In this document: positions 37,171-48,153 of the stretch, in pieces
Numbering within the stretch: the stretch's first letter is position 1
Layout: each line of letters starts with the position of its first letter
Assembly: GCA_003586115.2 (NCBI GenBank)
Contig: QVOM02000116.1
Coordinates: 32,527,062 to 32,591,061 of the forward strand
DNA: 64,000 nucleotides
Direction: 5' to 3'
From: Salvator merianae
Lineage: Eukaryota; Chordata; Lepidosauria; Squamata; Teiidae
Notes under the pieces: generated by a model
The model's input: the letters and a program-made list of their open reading frames with translations, nothing else
Told to the model about the DNA's origin: nothing
Databases searched by the model: none
Translations under genes and position numbers: made by a program

Positions 37171-39290
37171 CCATCCCAGACATGAACCACGCATACTGGT
37201 TAAAGAAATTAACAGCACTGCATGAACACTTAGCAGCACAAATGAATAAGTTACAATCGGCCGACTCCCACTCTGACTGGCTAACACAAGGCAGGATGGT
37301 ACTGATCATAAAAGACTCCAACAAGGGAACAGCAGGAGCCAATTAAAACCCAATAATCCACCTTTGCACAACGTGGAAACTCCTATCAGGTGTCATAGTC
37401 ATCAAGCTGAATACTCATATATGCCAGTACAGGAGCAAAGCTCAAAAGGAGATTGGAAACAACACAGAGGCTCAAAGTGCCAGCTACTAACAGACAGAGC
37501 AGTCACACTGGATTCAAGGTGCAAAAAGACTAACCTGACCACAGCATGGATTGACTACAAGAAAACCTATGATTCAGTGCTGCGCTCATGAATCCTCAGA
37601 TGCCTGGCAGCACTATACAAGGTTAATCAGACACTAAAAACCTTCATCAAGAACTCAGTGGGTAAGTGAAGAACAATACTGGAAGCCAACTCTAAGACAA
37701 TCACACAGGTGGCCATAAAGAGAGGTAGTTACCAAGGTAATGCACTATCCCCACTACTGTTCTTCATAGGCCTGAATCCCTGCTGCCAGATCATCACACA
37801 AAGTGGGTATTGGTTCAGGTTCAAGACCGGAGTCACCATCAGCCACTTCCTACATATAGATGATATCATGCTATACATTAAGAATGAGCAAGACATCAGC
37901 TCACTGATCCACCTGGCAAGAATCTACAGGGAAGACATTGCGACATTATTCAGTCTAAAAAAATGTGGGAAGGTGGATAGTAAGAACTAAAGGAACCAAA
38001 CTACTTTAAGGCTGCATAATAGATATACAATACAGCTACAAGTGTCTGGGAATTCCACAGTCACATGGAAATCATGATGAAGAAGCAAGGAAAACCATAA
38101 CAACCAAATACCTTCAGAAGATAAGGTAGAAGTTCCAGTCAGCTCAATGGAAGGAACAAGATTCAAACCATCAATACATATGCACTGTCAGTTGTCAGAT
38201 ACCGAGCCAGCATGATCAACTGACCAAAAAAAGAGTTAGAAGCTGCTGCTGTTAAGACCCCAAAACTCCTCACAATGCACAGAGGATTCCACCCCAGGTC
38301 AAGCATCAACAGAATGTACATAAGACAAAAAGAGGGAGGGTGAGGGTAACCACTGTCTTAAATGAGGAGAGATACATCTATGAATACATCAGTAAAATAG
38401 CTCCTATGGATGAACTGTGAAGAGAATGCCTTGGACAACTGCAGGCAAGAAGCATAAAAGAAGAGCAAGTCGTAGAAGTACCATGGCATGACAAACCCCT
38501 CCACAGAATGCACCATCACCAGATCGTAGAAGTGGCTGACACTGGAAAATCTTATCAGTGGCGGGAAAAAGAAGGACTGAAAGACAGCACTGAGGCACCA
38601 ACCTTAGCAGCACAGGAACCAACACTGTACAAGATCAATAGGAGTCTACCATACCAGGCAGGCCTCCAGGTGCAGAATGTGCAAAGAGGTCCCTGAGACA
38701 GTCCAGCACATAGCAGCCAGGTGCAAGATGCTGGCAGGGTGACACAAATTGCAGGAATTCTCTGCAGTGAGCACAGGCTGGATATCCCAAAGTCTAAATG
38801 GGAAACCCTAAAAGAAAAAGTGGTTGAGAACAACAAAGCCAAGATCCTATGGGACTCCTACATCCAGGCTGACAAGCAAGTACTGGCCAATCAGCTCGAT
38901 TTTGTGCTAGTAGACAAAGATAAAAAAGCGGTGGCACTAGATGTAGCAGTCCTGAGCGTTGGTAACATCAGGAAGAAACAATGTGAGAAACAGAAGAAGA
39001 CGTGGAAGGTAAAGGCAAAAGTCAGCTGGGTAGTGATAGGAGCACTGAGGGCAATGACCCTCAGGTTGGAAGAATGACTACGACAGATGCCAGGACAAAC
39101 ACTGGAGATCTCTGTTCAGAAGGTCAGTCCTAGGGACAGCTAAGATACTATGCGGAAGCCACAAACTCCCAAGCCTTTGGCAGAAGACCTGAGATTGAGA
39201 CAAACATACCAACAACCACTCCTAAGGGATGAGAAAACAATGTATCTATATAGATATCAATCTATATCAATTAAAAGATATTGAATCAAG
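37171..39290 (+). pseudogene. Dead R4/Dong-clade non-LTR retrotransposon
   Basis: A 5'-truncated LINE about 2.1 kb long. Conceptual translation in shifting frames gives ordered landmarks. Reverse transcriptase begins at about 37,174 (PDMNHAYWLKKLTALHEHLA). Motif A is at about 37,547 (AWIDYKKTYDSV), the QGNALSPLLF motif follows at about 37,733, and motif C is at about 37,847 (FLHIDDIMLY, keeping the DD pair). A CX2CX8HX4C knuckle lies at 38,671-38,724. A C-terminal restriction-like endonuclease region then runs to about 39,120 (ILWDSYIQADKQVLANQLDF, LVDKDKKAVALDVAV). This RT-knuckle-nuclease order defines the R2/R4 group, and the residues match R4 of lizards best. At least three frame changes and several stops make it inactive. 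The 3' end is TA-rich (tatctatatagatatcaatc). Confidence 0.88.
38671..38724 (+). other. CCHC zinc knuckle of the R4 copy
   Basis: Reads CRMCKEVPETVQ then HIAARC, giving C-X2-C-X8-H-X4-C with all four ligands intact. A stop and frame change occur within about 20 bp downstream, ahead of the nuclease region. Confidence 0.8.
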
Positions 39291-39344
39291 GAACTAGCAA
39301 GAGCAGACTTATCAATGGCTCATGATGGCTGTCTGCTTCTTCCA

Positions 39345-39655
39345 TTATTTATCTATTTAATTTTTATTTATCCATCCATTCATCCAATCTTAGAATTTAT
39401 ATCCTGCCTTTTACCTAGAGGCCCCAGGGTAACCAAAGCAGCCTCAGTGCCAAACTTCTGCCTGAAAACAGCTTGAAATGAGTCTAGATAATCCACTTCC
39501 TCAAACAAGCCTGCAGCTGAGCTGCCACCACTTTTTCCAGCAAAGAGATACTAGCAGTAGCTATTTAATATCTCTTGATTCAGGGAGGATCTCTTAAAAA
39601 TGGGATGTAACACAGCTTCCTTAAGCACTACTGCTACCTCCTCTTCCTGCAAGTA
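39345..39655 (-). pseudogene. Internally deleted L2-like LINE
   Basis: On the minus strand from about 39,640 the translation is LKEAVLHPIFKRSSLNQEIL, the conserved start of the reverse-transcriptase domain in L2/CR1-type LINEs. It continues as LFEEVDYLDSFQ and FGTEAALVTL, matching the next conserved blocks. Coding similarity then stops abruptly and about 90 bp of typical 3' tail follow (aggcaggatataaattcta, then a tatt/gatg-rich end). The missing middle of the ORF means this copy arose by internal deletion or template jumping. Confidence 0.75.
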
Positions 39656-40002
39656 GGCATTTATTATTACTAGGGGGTGTAGGTTCCTGGGTGAATGTAA
39701 GTGAAGATAATATTATTACACTCATATCCTGCCTGGCCTTTGCTCCACCCCATCAGGACTTTTCTCTTGTTCTTAGCATACATTTGGAGAGAGAAGCCTA
39801 CATGAAGTAGCAAGAAATAGAGGGTGCAATACTTCATTAAGAAGAACTTTGTCACAAAGAAAGGAAGTCCCAAACCAGCCCAACACAAAGCCAAGGAGAG
39901 AACACTACTTGAGAATATCTGATCATCTTGGAAGATGAATCCCCATCATAGAATCCAAGGACACTCCAACAGATTCCTGATTCGTACTTTGGCCCTTTCT
40001 GC
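39656..40002. other. No gene seen
   Basis: Includes a short cctgcctggcctttgctcc block that may be another LINE tail remnant. Otherwise unassigned. Confidence 0.35.
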
Positions 40003-40517
40003 ATTCACCTGCCTTCAGTCAGGATCAGTGGTCTGGAATAGCCAGGCCCACTGATTCTAGACATGGAACGGCATGATGGTGCTGATCCAGACCAACCCAC
40101 GCCACATCACCATGACCTCAAAGAATGTGCATGCTTTGAAGCTGGACACGGAGACTTCCGAGAGCTAGGAACATAGGTTCCTAGCCTTGAGAGCATCTGG
40201 GACTGGTATTTCGGGGCATGCTTTGGCAGGCTGCCAAAATCATTCCCCTGTAGTCCTGAAAATGGAGACATGCATCTGCACAACATGCCTTCTTGTTCAG
40301 GACTGGGGCCTACTGGTCAGCCCTGTAGCCAGGATTAAAAGTGACTATTGGTCTTCTGTATCAGGAGTCTTCTGGTTGGGACTGCACTCCATCGAAAGCA
40401 GATGGAGCATTCCACGGCATGGCCACATAGATACTCATGAATGTGCAGATATATGCAGCCTAGACCTTTATGAGTCAGACCCTTAATCCTAATTAAGGGC
40501 CCATGCAGAAACGGCCT
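40003..40517. mobile_element. MITE with ggccctttctgcat termini
   Basis: The left end, ggccctttctgcattcacct, matches the inverted right end ggccgtttctgcatgggccc over 14 bases. The interior is non-coding. Target duplication is unclear. Confidence 0.6.
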
Positions 40518-40914
40518 TAGCCTGAGTATCCCGAGGGCAGGCTGCCCTAGCCTAGGATATGTAACCCATCCCAAACTGGGATGGGTTGCCATTGGTGTGC
40601 AAAAGGGTTGTCCATATTAGGACAGCTCCTCCCGCACCAGCCCCTGCTGCCAGCTGCAAAGACTGCAGGAGCCAGCACTGGAGCCTCTGGAGCCCAGGAA
40701 TGAAAGATCTTGGCTTTAGGAATTCCTGGGGAGCCCAGGTTGGGGCGCAGTCTATTATGCAACCAAAGAACCCCCCATACCAGACGGCCCTTTGTTCCAG
40801 GCCAGGGCCCTAGCATGCTGATAGACCTCTCTGTCAAGGTCTACCAGTAAACTGGGCTACAGCAAAATTTTGGAAGCCACCTTTGATCTTATGGAATTTC
40901 ATTCTTGAATTAAA
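40518..40914. other. No gene seen, GC-rich patch
   Basis: 40,560-40,830 is GC-rich with gcccagg/cctgggc blocks typical of the unclassified MITE families. No exon is supported. Confidence 0.35.
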
Positions 40915-41085
40915 ATTCCTCACCACCCTCACACTTCCAATCTGGACATAACCATGCATTTTTCTTGGCAAAGACACAGAAGTCATTTGCCATTACCTCC
41001 TCCTGGAGAGCTGCTGGGGATGGAATCTGTGACCCTCTGCTTTCCACACAGTGAAGAATGACTTCCATTTGGTTAGACCTTAATT
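40915..41085 (-). mobile_element. tRNA-derived SINE with BovB-like tail
   Basis: On the minus strand the body reads gaggaggtaatggcaaatga, then ttgccaagaaaaatgcatgg and ttatgtccag, matching the conserved middle and tail of the squamate SINE. The tRNA head (about 41,040-41,085) is degenerate. Confidence 0.7.
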
Positions 41086-41724
41086 CTCTGCCCCAGTAGA
41101 AGCTTGCATTGAATGCATCCATTATTTTAGATCGATCAGATCTATCAGGTGCACCTCACAGAAGTCCTTGTACATGCCTTCAAGAAAAATTCTGCAATGA
41201 AATAAGATTCTCAATGATAGCCTCCAGCTGCTAGTTTTGCTGAGCAATGTATCCTGCAGTCCATTACTTATGGTCTAAATAACCATTCCTATTTTTTGTA
41301 ATAATTATTTTATCTTCAGGGACAGAAGAAAGAACATACAGGTCCCTGTAGCCTGATTAATAATTAATTATGTATAGGTAATTTTCCACAGCATTGCTGG
41401 ATTAAAAAAAAATCCTTCTTGCAGTCAGAAGCAATAGACGTATATAACCTCTCTCACACACAGTTTAGCCCTCCAGCTACTTGTATCAACATGCCCGCAC
41501 TCACCCACCAGAAAGTCATTGCTTGAGCTCGATATGATGTTAAGCACACTTAAAACCTGAAAGATAAAGTACTGGGCTAGCTGTCATAGATCATGAAACA
41601 GCAGGGTAGGTGTTGGGAAGCAGGTTTTTAAGAAATAGAACTTACTCTATTTACATTAGGTCAACTGACAGGAGAAGTGATGTGCTATGGGAACCTACAG
41701 ACCCTGTGGAAATAATGAAATTAT
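41086..41724. other. No gene seen
   Basis: AT-rich sequence without recognised elements. Confidence 0.4.
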
Positions 41725-42087
41725 GGCCCTTTCTATACTGGGCCTTATTCCAGATTATATCCTGGAATAGAGACCTGCCATCTGCATGCTGGTGCAGACA
41801 ATGGCTGACCCCACCTGGGACCTGCCAAAGGTCCTTTCTGCACTGGGCCTTATTCCGGACTGCATCTCGGAATAGGAACCTGCCATCTGCACGCTGGTAC
41901 AGATGATGGCAGGCCCCATCCAGGGTATGCTGAAGTCTGCAGTATCATGCGGACAGCAGACCCCTATTCCAGAATATGATGCAGAATAAGGCCCAGTGCA
42001 GAAAGGGCTATAGTTCGCACTAGCATGTAGATAGCAGCTCCCTATTCTGGGACATAATCCGGAATAAGATCCAGTACAGAAAGGGCT
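41725..42087. mobile_element. MITE containing a second copy of itself
   Basis: The outer arms are ggccctttctatactgggcc (left) and the inverse of ccagtacagaaagggc (right end about 42,087). Between them at 41,830-42,009 sits a complete second element with the same termini. The order of arms is outer-left, inner-left, inner-right, outer-right. Both copies share ttattcc and ggaataag blocks. Confidence 0.75.
41830..42009. mobile_element. Inner, younger MITE copy
   Basis: The left arm, ggtcctttctgcactgggcc, and the inverted right arm, gccctttctgcactgggcct, pair almost perfectly, better than the outer arms. This fits a more recent insertion into the older element. Confidence 0.75.
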
Positions 42088-43329
42088 GGTATAATATGAC
42101 ATTGGGCTTAGGGACAGAACATGTGATGTATGGGTGTAGTGAAACAATAGAAGACAGCTAGTAAGGCAAGATGGGAAGGCTCTCAAAACAGACAACTTAC
42201 TACTATAATAAGAGTGGGTGTGAGCTATTGACAGTTGCATGCAAAAGACAGTTTTACTGTTGACGCATATGGCATTTTTGCTTATCCTGTACTATGTTTA
42301 TGCAAGACCATATCCTCTAGTGTGGATATTTACATAGCTGAAATAGATTTTTTTTCATAGTTTTAACTTTGAGTCCTTTTGATTTGGCTGACAATTTCAC
42401 ATGACCTTTTGCAACAAACAACTGTAATTGTAGTCAAAGTTCTCTAGTCCTGCATGAAATACTAATGAAATGTTTTGTTGCTGCAAGCAGTTCCTTTCTT
42501 CCCTTATTGCTCAATTAATATGTCTTGCTCTGCAAAGCTGCTTCTACTAATGCATGTGCACCATAGGTTCTTGAGGAAACTGATGATAGAGCCAACAATG
42601 TTTGAGTAGCATTCTAACATTCTGCACCTGTTTTCCCAACAGAAGGATGTTTGTGAGGAAGTGGGGCTTTGGAGCTGCTGTTTTACGTACAAAATATATT
42701 TTGTATGCTCCTTCCACTTGGTCAAAAGCAAACTCAAGCAATTTTTGAAACAGCACAAGATTGAATTCCAAGGAGGAGTAGGGACATTTTAAGTACTGCA
42801 TTACAGAACAAATGCTGTGCAACATATTTTAAGCACTGTGTTACAAATAATTATGGGAAATATTACCAGTTCTACATCACCCTGAAACATAAAACTCTTC
42901 AAGGAAGCATAAAGATAGAAAGATGAATGAAAGAAAATCTATTTTACCACCAAAATGCTATTAGTTTAATTTGATATAAAATGCAAAATGATCAATCCTT
43001 TTCTTTAAAAATAGCCTTCTTTAAAAATAGCTACAGTTGATCTTCATTTACCTATTAATTGTAATGGAACATACTTAAAGCCTCACCTTTAATTTGCCTC
43101 ATTCTAGGCAGCAAGGGTTATTTAATAGTGCTGTGGGAAGCTAGGACACTCAGAAGAAATGAAATGTATCAGCTGAATGCAGAAAAATCTGCTCTTAATT
43201 CTCCAGGTATCAGCTGAGCTATACAGCTACTGGCCTCCAGCTCCAGCCAGCCTAGCTGTTCGAAAGCAAGTAATCGCAAGTAGATAAATAGGGAGCATCA
43301 CATTGTGTGATGCGGAAGATAGATAGATG
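42088..43329. other. Unique AT-rich sequence, no gene seen
   Basis: A repeat-poor block of about 1.2 kb containing a tandem 16-bp duplication, ctttaaaaatagcctt / ctttaaaaatagctac, at about 43,002-43,032. No exon was recognised. Confidence 0.4.
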
Positions 43330-43410
43330 TAAGTCTTCGGGCAAAAACTAACCTTGTAAGCCGCTTTGAGTCAGCTTCGGCTGAGAAAAGCGGGGTACAA
43401 AAACCAAGGT
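43330..43410 (+). mobile_element. LINE/SINE 3' tail fragment (L2/MIR-like)
   Basis: The sequence cttgtaagccgctttgagtc, followed by gagaaaagcggggtacaaa, is the conserved 3' end carried by L2-type LINEs and their SINEs in reptiles. It runs directly into the microsatellite that follows. Confidence 0.7.
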
Positions 43411-43477
43411 CTTCTTCTTCTTCTTCTTCTTCTTCTTCTTCTTCTTCTTCTTCTTCTTCTTCTTCTTCTTCTTCTTC
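43411..43477. repeat. (TTC)n microsatellite, 67 bp
   Basis: A pure ttc run at the 3' end of the LINE/SINE tail, probably grown from the tail. It gives a false poly-Lys frame on the minus strand. Confidence 0.95.
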
Positions 43478-45525
43478 AGTATACAGAATAGTTGTCCCTC
43501 AGCTCCCCAAGAGTTGAGTTCTGCCACAATGGCACAGAATTTCAAGACTCACAAAACCGAGTTTTTACTGCCCCCTTTAGTACTGATTTTACTGTCCTCT
43601 TGGATATTTTACTGCTCTTCCTTGGTACTGGTTTTACTGACGTCCTCTGGTACTCCTGAGCTCCCATATCAGCTTTGTGTTGGTAGCAAACTCACAAATG
43701 TGCATATTGGCCACCTTATTTCCTATTGCACATGAGAAGGAAGGATCCCAAGCCTTTCCTCATAAATATGCAAAACTAAAAAACCCTGTGACAGAGAATT
43801 CTTCTATACAGGGAACAATCCCCAAACCCAAACTGGTTAGCAGAAAAAGAAGCTGAACATCTATCTGCTTGAGGATAAGAGTGTATTGCTGGTCTGGGAT
43901 TTAGAGTGAATAATTCAGAACCCCAGTGGGCAAACAGCACGTGATTAAAGATGAACTTTGGGTGCTGCTTTGACAAATAATGTGGAATCTGCACGCAGTG
44001 AGTTGTGAAAACGGTGTTCAATTTGCACAAAGTTTTATGCAATAAATGTAAAAAGGGAACACTATCCCAGAGCATGGTGGCACTCTTTCTGCCATTTCAA
44101 ACATTGCCTTATGGGGTGTTTTTTTCCTTGGATCACTGATGTAGTAATATACCAGCAGGTCCAAATTCACCCCCTTGGATTCTGAATTATTCTGAAAAGC
44201 TTCCCTTACACAATTTTTCCTCACGACATAAAACTCCATTTTGGTTAAGGATCACAAAATGGAAACTATTTCACAGTTGCTCCCATTTGTGCCTGGGGTG
44301 GCTCACTTGTGGCTAAGAAAATGATGCTGAACTACAAGTTGGTAAGTGGTCAGAGATCATGGAAATTGTTGTTCATACAGCTGGTTACCCACCCATGTTT
44401 TAGCCCTTGACGAATGGTCTCATGCTTGAAAAACCTGGTAGCTCTTATCAGTACACCGCAATACTGCAGTTACATCCTGGACTATTCCGATATACTATAC
44501 TATGATTCAGTTATTTGTTATCAGCTCTTCTGCTGGATAGTCATCCTAGATGCCTCCTTTCTTCCTCTTGCTTCATTGATCTTTTCTGTTCTGGGGGGTA
44601 AATTAATGTTGAGTGAGCCTGGCTTTTGCCAAAAGTCGATGTAGCAAAAAGAGGAGGCTTTAGGAGGATTAGGCTGGATGTTGAGCTTGGTATTTATTTG
44701 TTTATTTATTTATTTATTACTGCATTCTGGGCCTGGTTTTGCTCTCACTCTGCATGGGGTATGCGTCTTATTTTCTTGCTAGAGGCCCATCCCACCAATG
44801 ATGCCCATGTTTCTGCTTCTTACCTGGCATTCTACAAGTGAGAGTAGCATGGAGGCATTCACAACTGAGATATCAACGATTAACTATCCACTAGTAAAAC
44901 AATTGTGGCAATGTGACTTTTCATTCTCTCCGCTCTTTTAAACTGTGCTTGACTGCACAGTTAATGAACAAAGCAGAACAACAAAGAAACATTGGAAGGA
45001 AAAGAACATGAAAGGAGAGAAGTAAAAAAAAAAAAACCCTCCCCCAACTGAGATCCAGAGGAATATGCATGAATATTATGTACGCGTCCAATTTCTCTTC
45101 TCTCAGGACCTGACTCTGAACTGTGAGCCCTGGCACAGTCCTATACAAGCACAGTCCTCCCTCGAATAATGCTGTTGTCGGGTTCCCACAAACTGCTCTG
45201 TAGTGCAAAGCCATGCTATGGACGCTATTGCTGCAAATGGAAAACTTGGGGATAGTGGAATGAGAGAGCTCTAGTCATAGATGTCCATGGCACCACCGAG
45301 ATGAGACCCCAGAGAATATCCACAATAATGTGGTGTGCAGGCCCAGACAATCCGTAAATCAATCATGGTGCAAATGGGAGACCTGGGTAGGATACCAGCA
45401 TGTCAGTTTCTTCGATTCAAAAAAGACATAGGGGTCCTGGGTCAGCAAATTGTATCAAACTGCATGTGGAACTCTGCTGGCATTTTGCTTTGAAAAGTAT
45501 TTATGCGTAGTTAGTGTCTCCACTG
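43478..45525. other. No gene seen
   Basis: Includes a tandem ttttactg / cctctt motif cluster at 43,560-43,650, an (ATTT)n run at 44,691-44,719 that may be a LINE tail, and an A12 run at 45,027. No exon was recognised. Confidence 0.4.
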
Positions 45526-45645
45526 CAGGGCCGTAGACACCCTTCCCGTGCCCCAGGGATGGCACATATCCAGTACTCCCCTTGCTGGAGCATCTGGGGA
45601 GAGGTGCCCATGCCCTCAGGGCACGAGAAGGCGTCTTAGGGTCAG
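45526..45645. repeat. Short imperfect palindrome, MITE-like
   Basis: The left arm, cagggccgtagacacccttc, and the inverted right arm, ctgaccctaagacgccttct, converge on the shared cgtgccc. No target duplication was found, so the class is open. Confidence 0.45.
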
Positions 45646-45920
45646 AGTGTGAGGAACAACTCTGAAATCACTACCTCGCACCCTGAACCCTTCAGAAATC
45701 TCACTCGGGTACACTAATAGACACCAAGGTGCCTAAATGGGCTTCCCCTGCCTGTGCATAGCGACAGACTCACGGGGAAGCCTGTGATCTCAGCCTCCAT
45801 GCACAGGTGCTGCCACTCATCCATGTGCCCTGGCTGGTGGCACGACAGAGTTCAGCTGGATCACCACGACAAGAGCACTGCCCCCCTCCATGCTTTTGCA
45901 CTGGAAGCTGAGGCACAGCC

Positions 45921-45959
45921 AAACACACACGTACGCACACACACATGCACACACACACT
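45921..45959. repeat. (AC)n microsatellite
   Basis: Interrupted AC run (acgtacgc, acatgc interruptions). Confidence 0.9.
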
Positions 45960-46649
45960 TGTTTTAAGTTGAAGGAGGCAATGAGCACAGTTGTTCTTAG
46001 GGGTTTATGTCAAAATAAGAAACCTCTGGCAATATTACTGCTCTCACAGGATACAGCTAAAGTGTTTACAAAAGAAAAAGAAACATTGGAACTCTCGAAT
46101 GTTGACTCATCCACAGTGGAAACGGACTGAAGGAAAGCAAAGGGCTGGAGAAGGCAAGAAAGAAAAAGAAGGAGACAAAAGTGGGTGTCAAAAACCCTCC
46201 AAGCTAATTTAGCATTATGCCTCATTTGCTAGGTTAAATGTGAAAGCAGTCTGGTCCCCCGCTCCCTTTCCAGAAGGGGACACAATTTTTTTCCCATAGA
46301 GAGAAGCAATGGAAAGTAGCATGTCTATTTCCATTTACCATGTTTTAAAAATATGTATTTTTATACAAGACAATACTAAGTTACGGAGCATCCTTGCACT
46401 ACTGTCTTTGAAACCTCATAAGCATCTTGTCAGCACAACATTGCGGGAAGGGGGGGAATCTCAAGTAAGGCAATCGTGTCTATCCATTACAGGGAGGGAA
46501 ATAAAAATGCGAAGATGCTCCTTAGTATCCAGAGAAGTGAGAATCTGTGAAGAAAAATCAAAAGAGCTGCGCGGTACAGTTCCCTTTGTTATCTTGGCCG
46601 GTGCCCAACCCCAAATATCACCAAGAGTGTTTGGAAGTCGGTCAGACAC
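45960..46649. other. Transition into the CpG island, no exon seen
   Basis: Mostly AT-rich. GC content rises from about 46,550. A 321-codon plus-strand frame starting here begins at GTG and runs through the island. It is treated as artefact. Confidence 0.4.
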
Positions 46650-46788
46650 AATCTAAATGTGCATCACATGGGTTTTCGCGCCGATCTAGCTTAGCCCTGT
46701 GTAAACTCCGGCCGGCCCGAACCCAAAGCTGCAGAACCCGCGTCTTCTTCCAGCAACACGCAAAGAACAGAAGGCGCGCCGCTCTTAC

Positions 46789-46840
46789 CTGTTGGTGGGT
46801 GACTGAGAGGGAGCTGAAGGCGAGCGGAGGGACCTCATCA
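46789..46840 (-). other. Strong alternative splice donor in the island
   Basis: The minus strand reads ccaacag then gtaagagc (junction 46,789/46,788), a near-perfect donor and stronger than the one at 47,204. It lies in the same CpG island, downstream in the direction of transcription. The preceding frame (MRSLRSPSAPSQSPTN) is open but has no clear protein character, so this may be the end of an alternative, possibly non-coding, first exon. Confidence 0.5.
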
Positions 46841-47203
46841 CCCGCGGGGTACCATCCGTCGTGGCTCTGGCGTCTTTCTCCCAGCCCCTGGCAAGCAAGC
46901 GACCAAATAAGCGAGATGGAACTGAAGTTAGCTGAGAAGGACCAGCAGCTCCGAGCAAGCGGCGATGGCCAGAGCCACGTCCAACAACCCCTCCCCGGCC
47001 AGAGCCGCTTGCTTTTCGCCTGGGCAGATGGAGACTCAACTCCTGCCGAACCTCCTCCAGAAGGGTGGAGGAGCTGGAGGAGTCCCTGGGGTTGTGCCCG
47101 CGCCGTTCCCCCTGTCGTCCTCGCTTTCTACATGCCAGTGACGACCCTCTCCCCTCTCCCCTCTCCCAGCTCCTGCCTCCAGCCCGCGGTCGCCCCCTCG
47201 TAC

Positions 47204-47292
47204 CTTGCGCTGCCCTCGGCTGAGAGCCACACGAGGCACAGCGAGAGCAGCACGCTGCCCAGGAGAGCCGCCAGGGCGATCACCGCCCGCAT
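47204..47292 (-). CDS. First coding exon, signal peptide or signal anchor
   Basis: On the minus strand an ATG at 47,292 with A at -3 opens 29 codons plus two bases. Translation starts MRAVIALAALLGS, continues through a leucine-rich core (VLLSLCLVW), then LSAEGSA. The exon ends at AAG with intron start gtacgagg at 47,203. The N-terminus is short and basic, the hydrophobic core is about 20 residues, and small residues (A, G, S) follow. This fits a cleaved signal peptide or a type II signal anchor, so the product should be secreted, membrane-bound or Golgi-resident. The ORF extends upstream only through GTG, so this ATG is the best start. I could not match the leader to a named gene. No second exon was recognised in the 47 kb downstream, which implies a very long first intron, or that this is a minor transcript. 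Confidence 0.6.
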
Positions 47293-48153
47293 CGTGCAGC
47301 CGTGCGGCTTAGGAGCAGCAGCAGCTGGACTTGCCGGCAGCGACTTCGATCCGAGAGCTCCAGCAACAGACACAGGAGGAGGAGGGGGGGGAAGGGGAGG
47401 AGCCGCAGCAGCCCCCTCCCCGCCCACCCACCTCGGGCTAGCAGCGCAGCTGCGAAGGCGACCCCGTCAGGACGGCGGCAGCGGCAGCGCAGGAGTCTCC
47501 GCCGACCGTTAGCGTCCTTCGTCCCTCTCTGCCCACAGTCGCTGTAACGCCGCCGCCGCGCCCTCCGCCGACTCCGTCGAAGCCCCCTGGGTCTTCTCAA
47601 AACCAGGCGGGAGCGCGACGCCCCAGGCGCCTCATCCCAATCCTGCAAGCATCATCGCCTCTTCGGCAGCCATAGCCATAAGCAGCGTCTCTGTTTCTCC
47701 GAATCCCTCTTCTCTCTCTTCAGGGAGAGGGAGGCGGCTGCCTGCTTAGCTGCTCCCTCTAGCAAAGAGGCGGCGAGACCCAGAGCAAAAGGATGCTGAT
47801 CCTTCAGGGGCGAGAGGGAAGAAAAGAGGCTTCAAAAGGTGAAGCAGGGCAGAGGACAGGTCTTGAGACAAGAAGCTGTGTGTTGCGGCGGGGGGGGGGG
47901 ACACGGGTCTTGGGGATGGGAAACATTCCCCAGAGACCCAGGAAAACCAGTCCTCGAAAACCTGGAGACAGTGTCTCTGAGCATATGCAAGTCAGCAGCC
48001 TCTCCCCCCTCACCATGAACTGAACGAACCTCAGACTAAACTGGGGAGACCCACCCTGCTCTCCTTCCCTAGGGAAGCTGGTGCATAGGGGCAAAGCTGG
48101 GGCTAACCCTCTCCATCCAGGAACTTAGAGCTGGATTCTACTCCTTTCTTTTA

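Larger units (their letters stand above)
46650..47850 (-). promoter_or_regulatory. CpG island promoter of a minus-strand gene
   Basis: The sequence becomes sharply GC-rich with many CpG dinucleotides, unlike the AT-rich surroundings, and it is not bounded by transposon ends. It contains GC-box-like clusters (cccgcc and ggggcgg-type motifs on either strand), purine-rich and CTCC-rich stretches, and no clear TATA box, as in dispersed CpG-island promoters. Orientation comes from the coding leader and two splice donors on the minus strand inside it. Transcription would start upstream of 47,292, probably between about 47,350 and 47,850. Confidence 0.75.

Noticed and set aside
37171..39290. Functional retrotransposon or host gene
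   Set aside because: Several stops and at least three frame changes break the ORF, and the 5' half is missing.
46547..47512. 321-codon plus-strand open frame across the CpG island
   Set aside because: It begins at GTG rather than ATG and is open mainly because the island is GC-rich. Composition is Pro/Arg/Ser/Ala with no domain, and the minus strand has the better start and splice sites.
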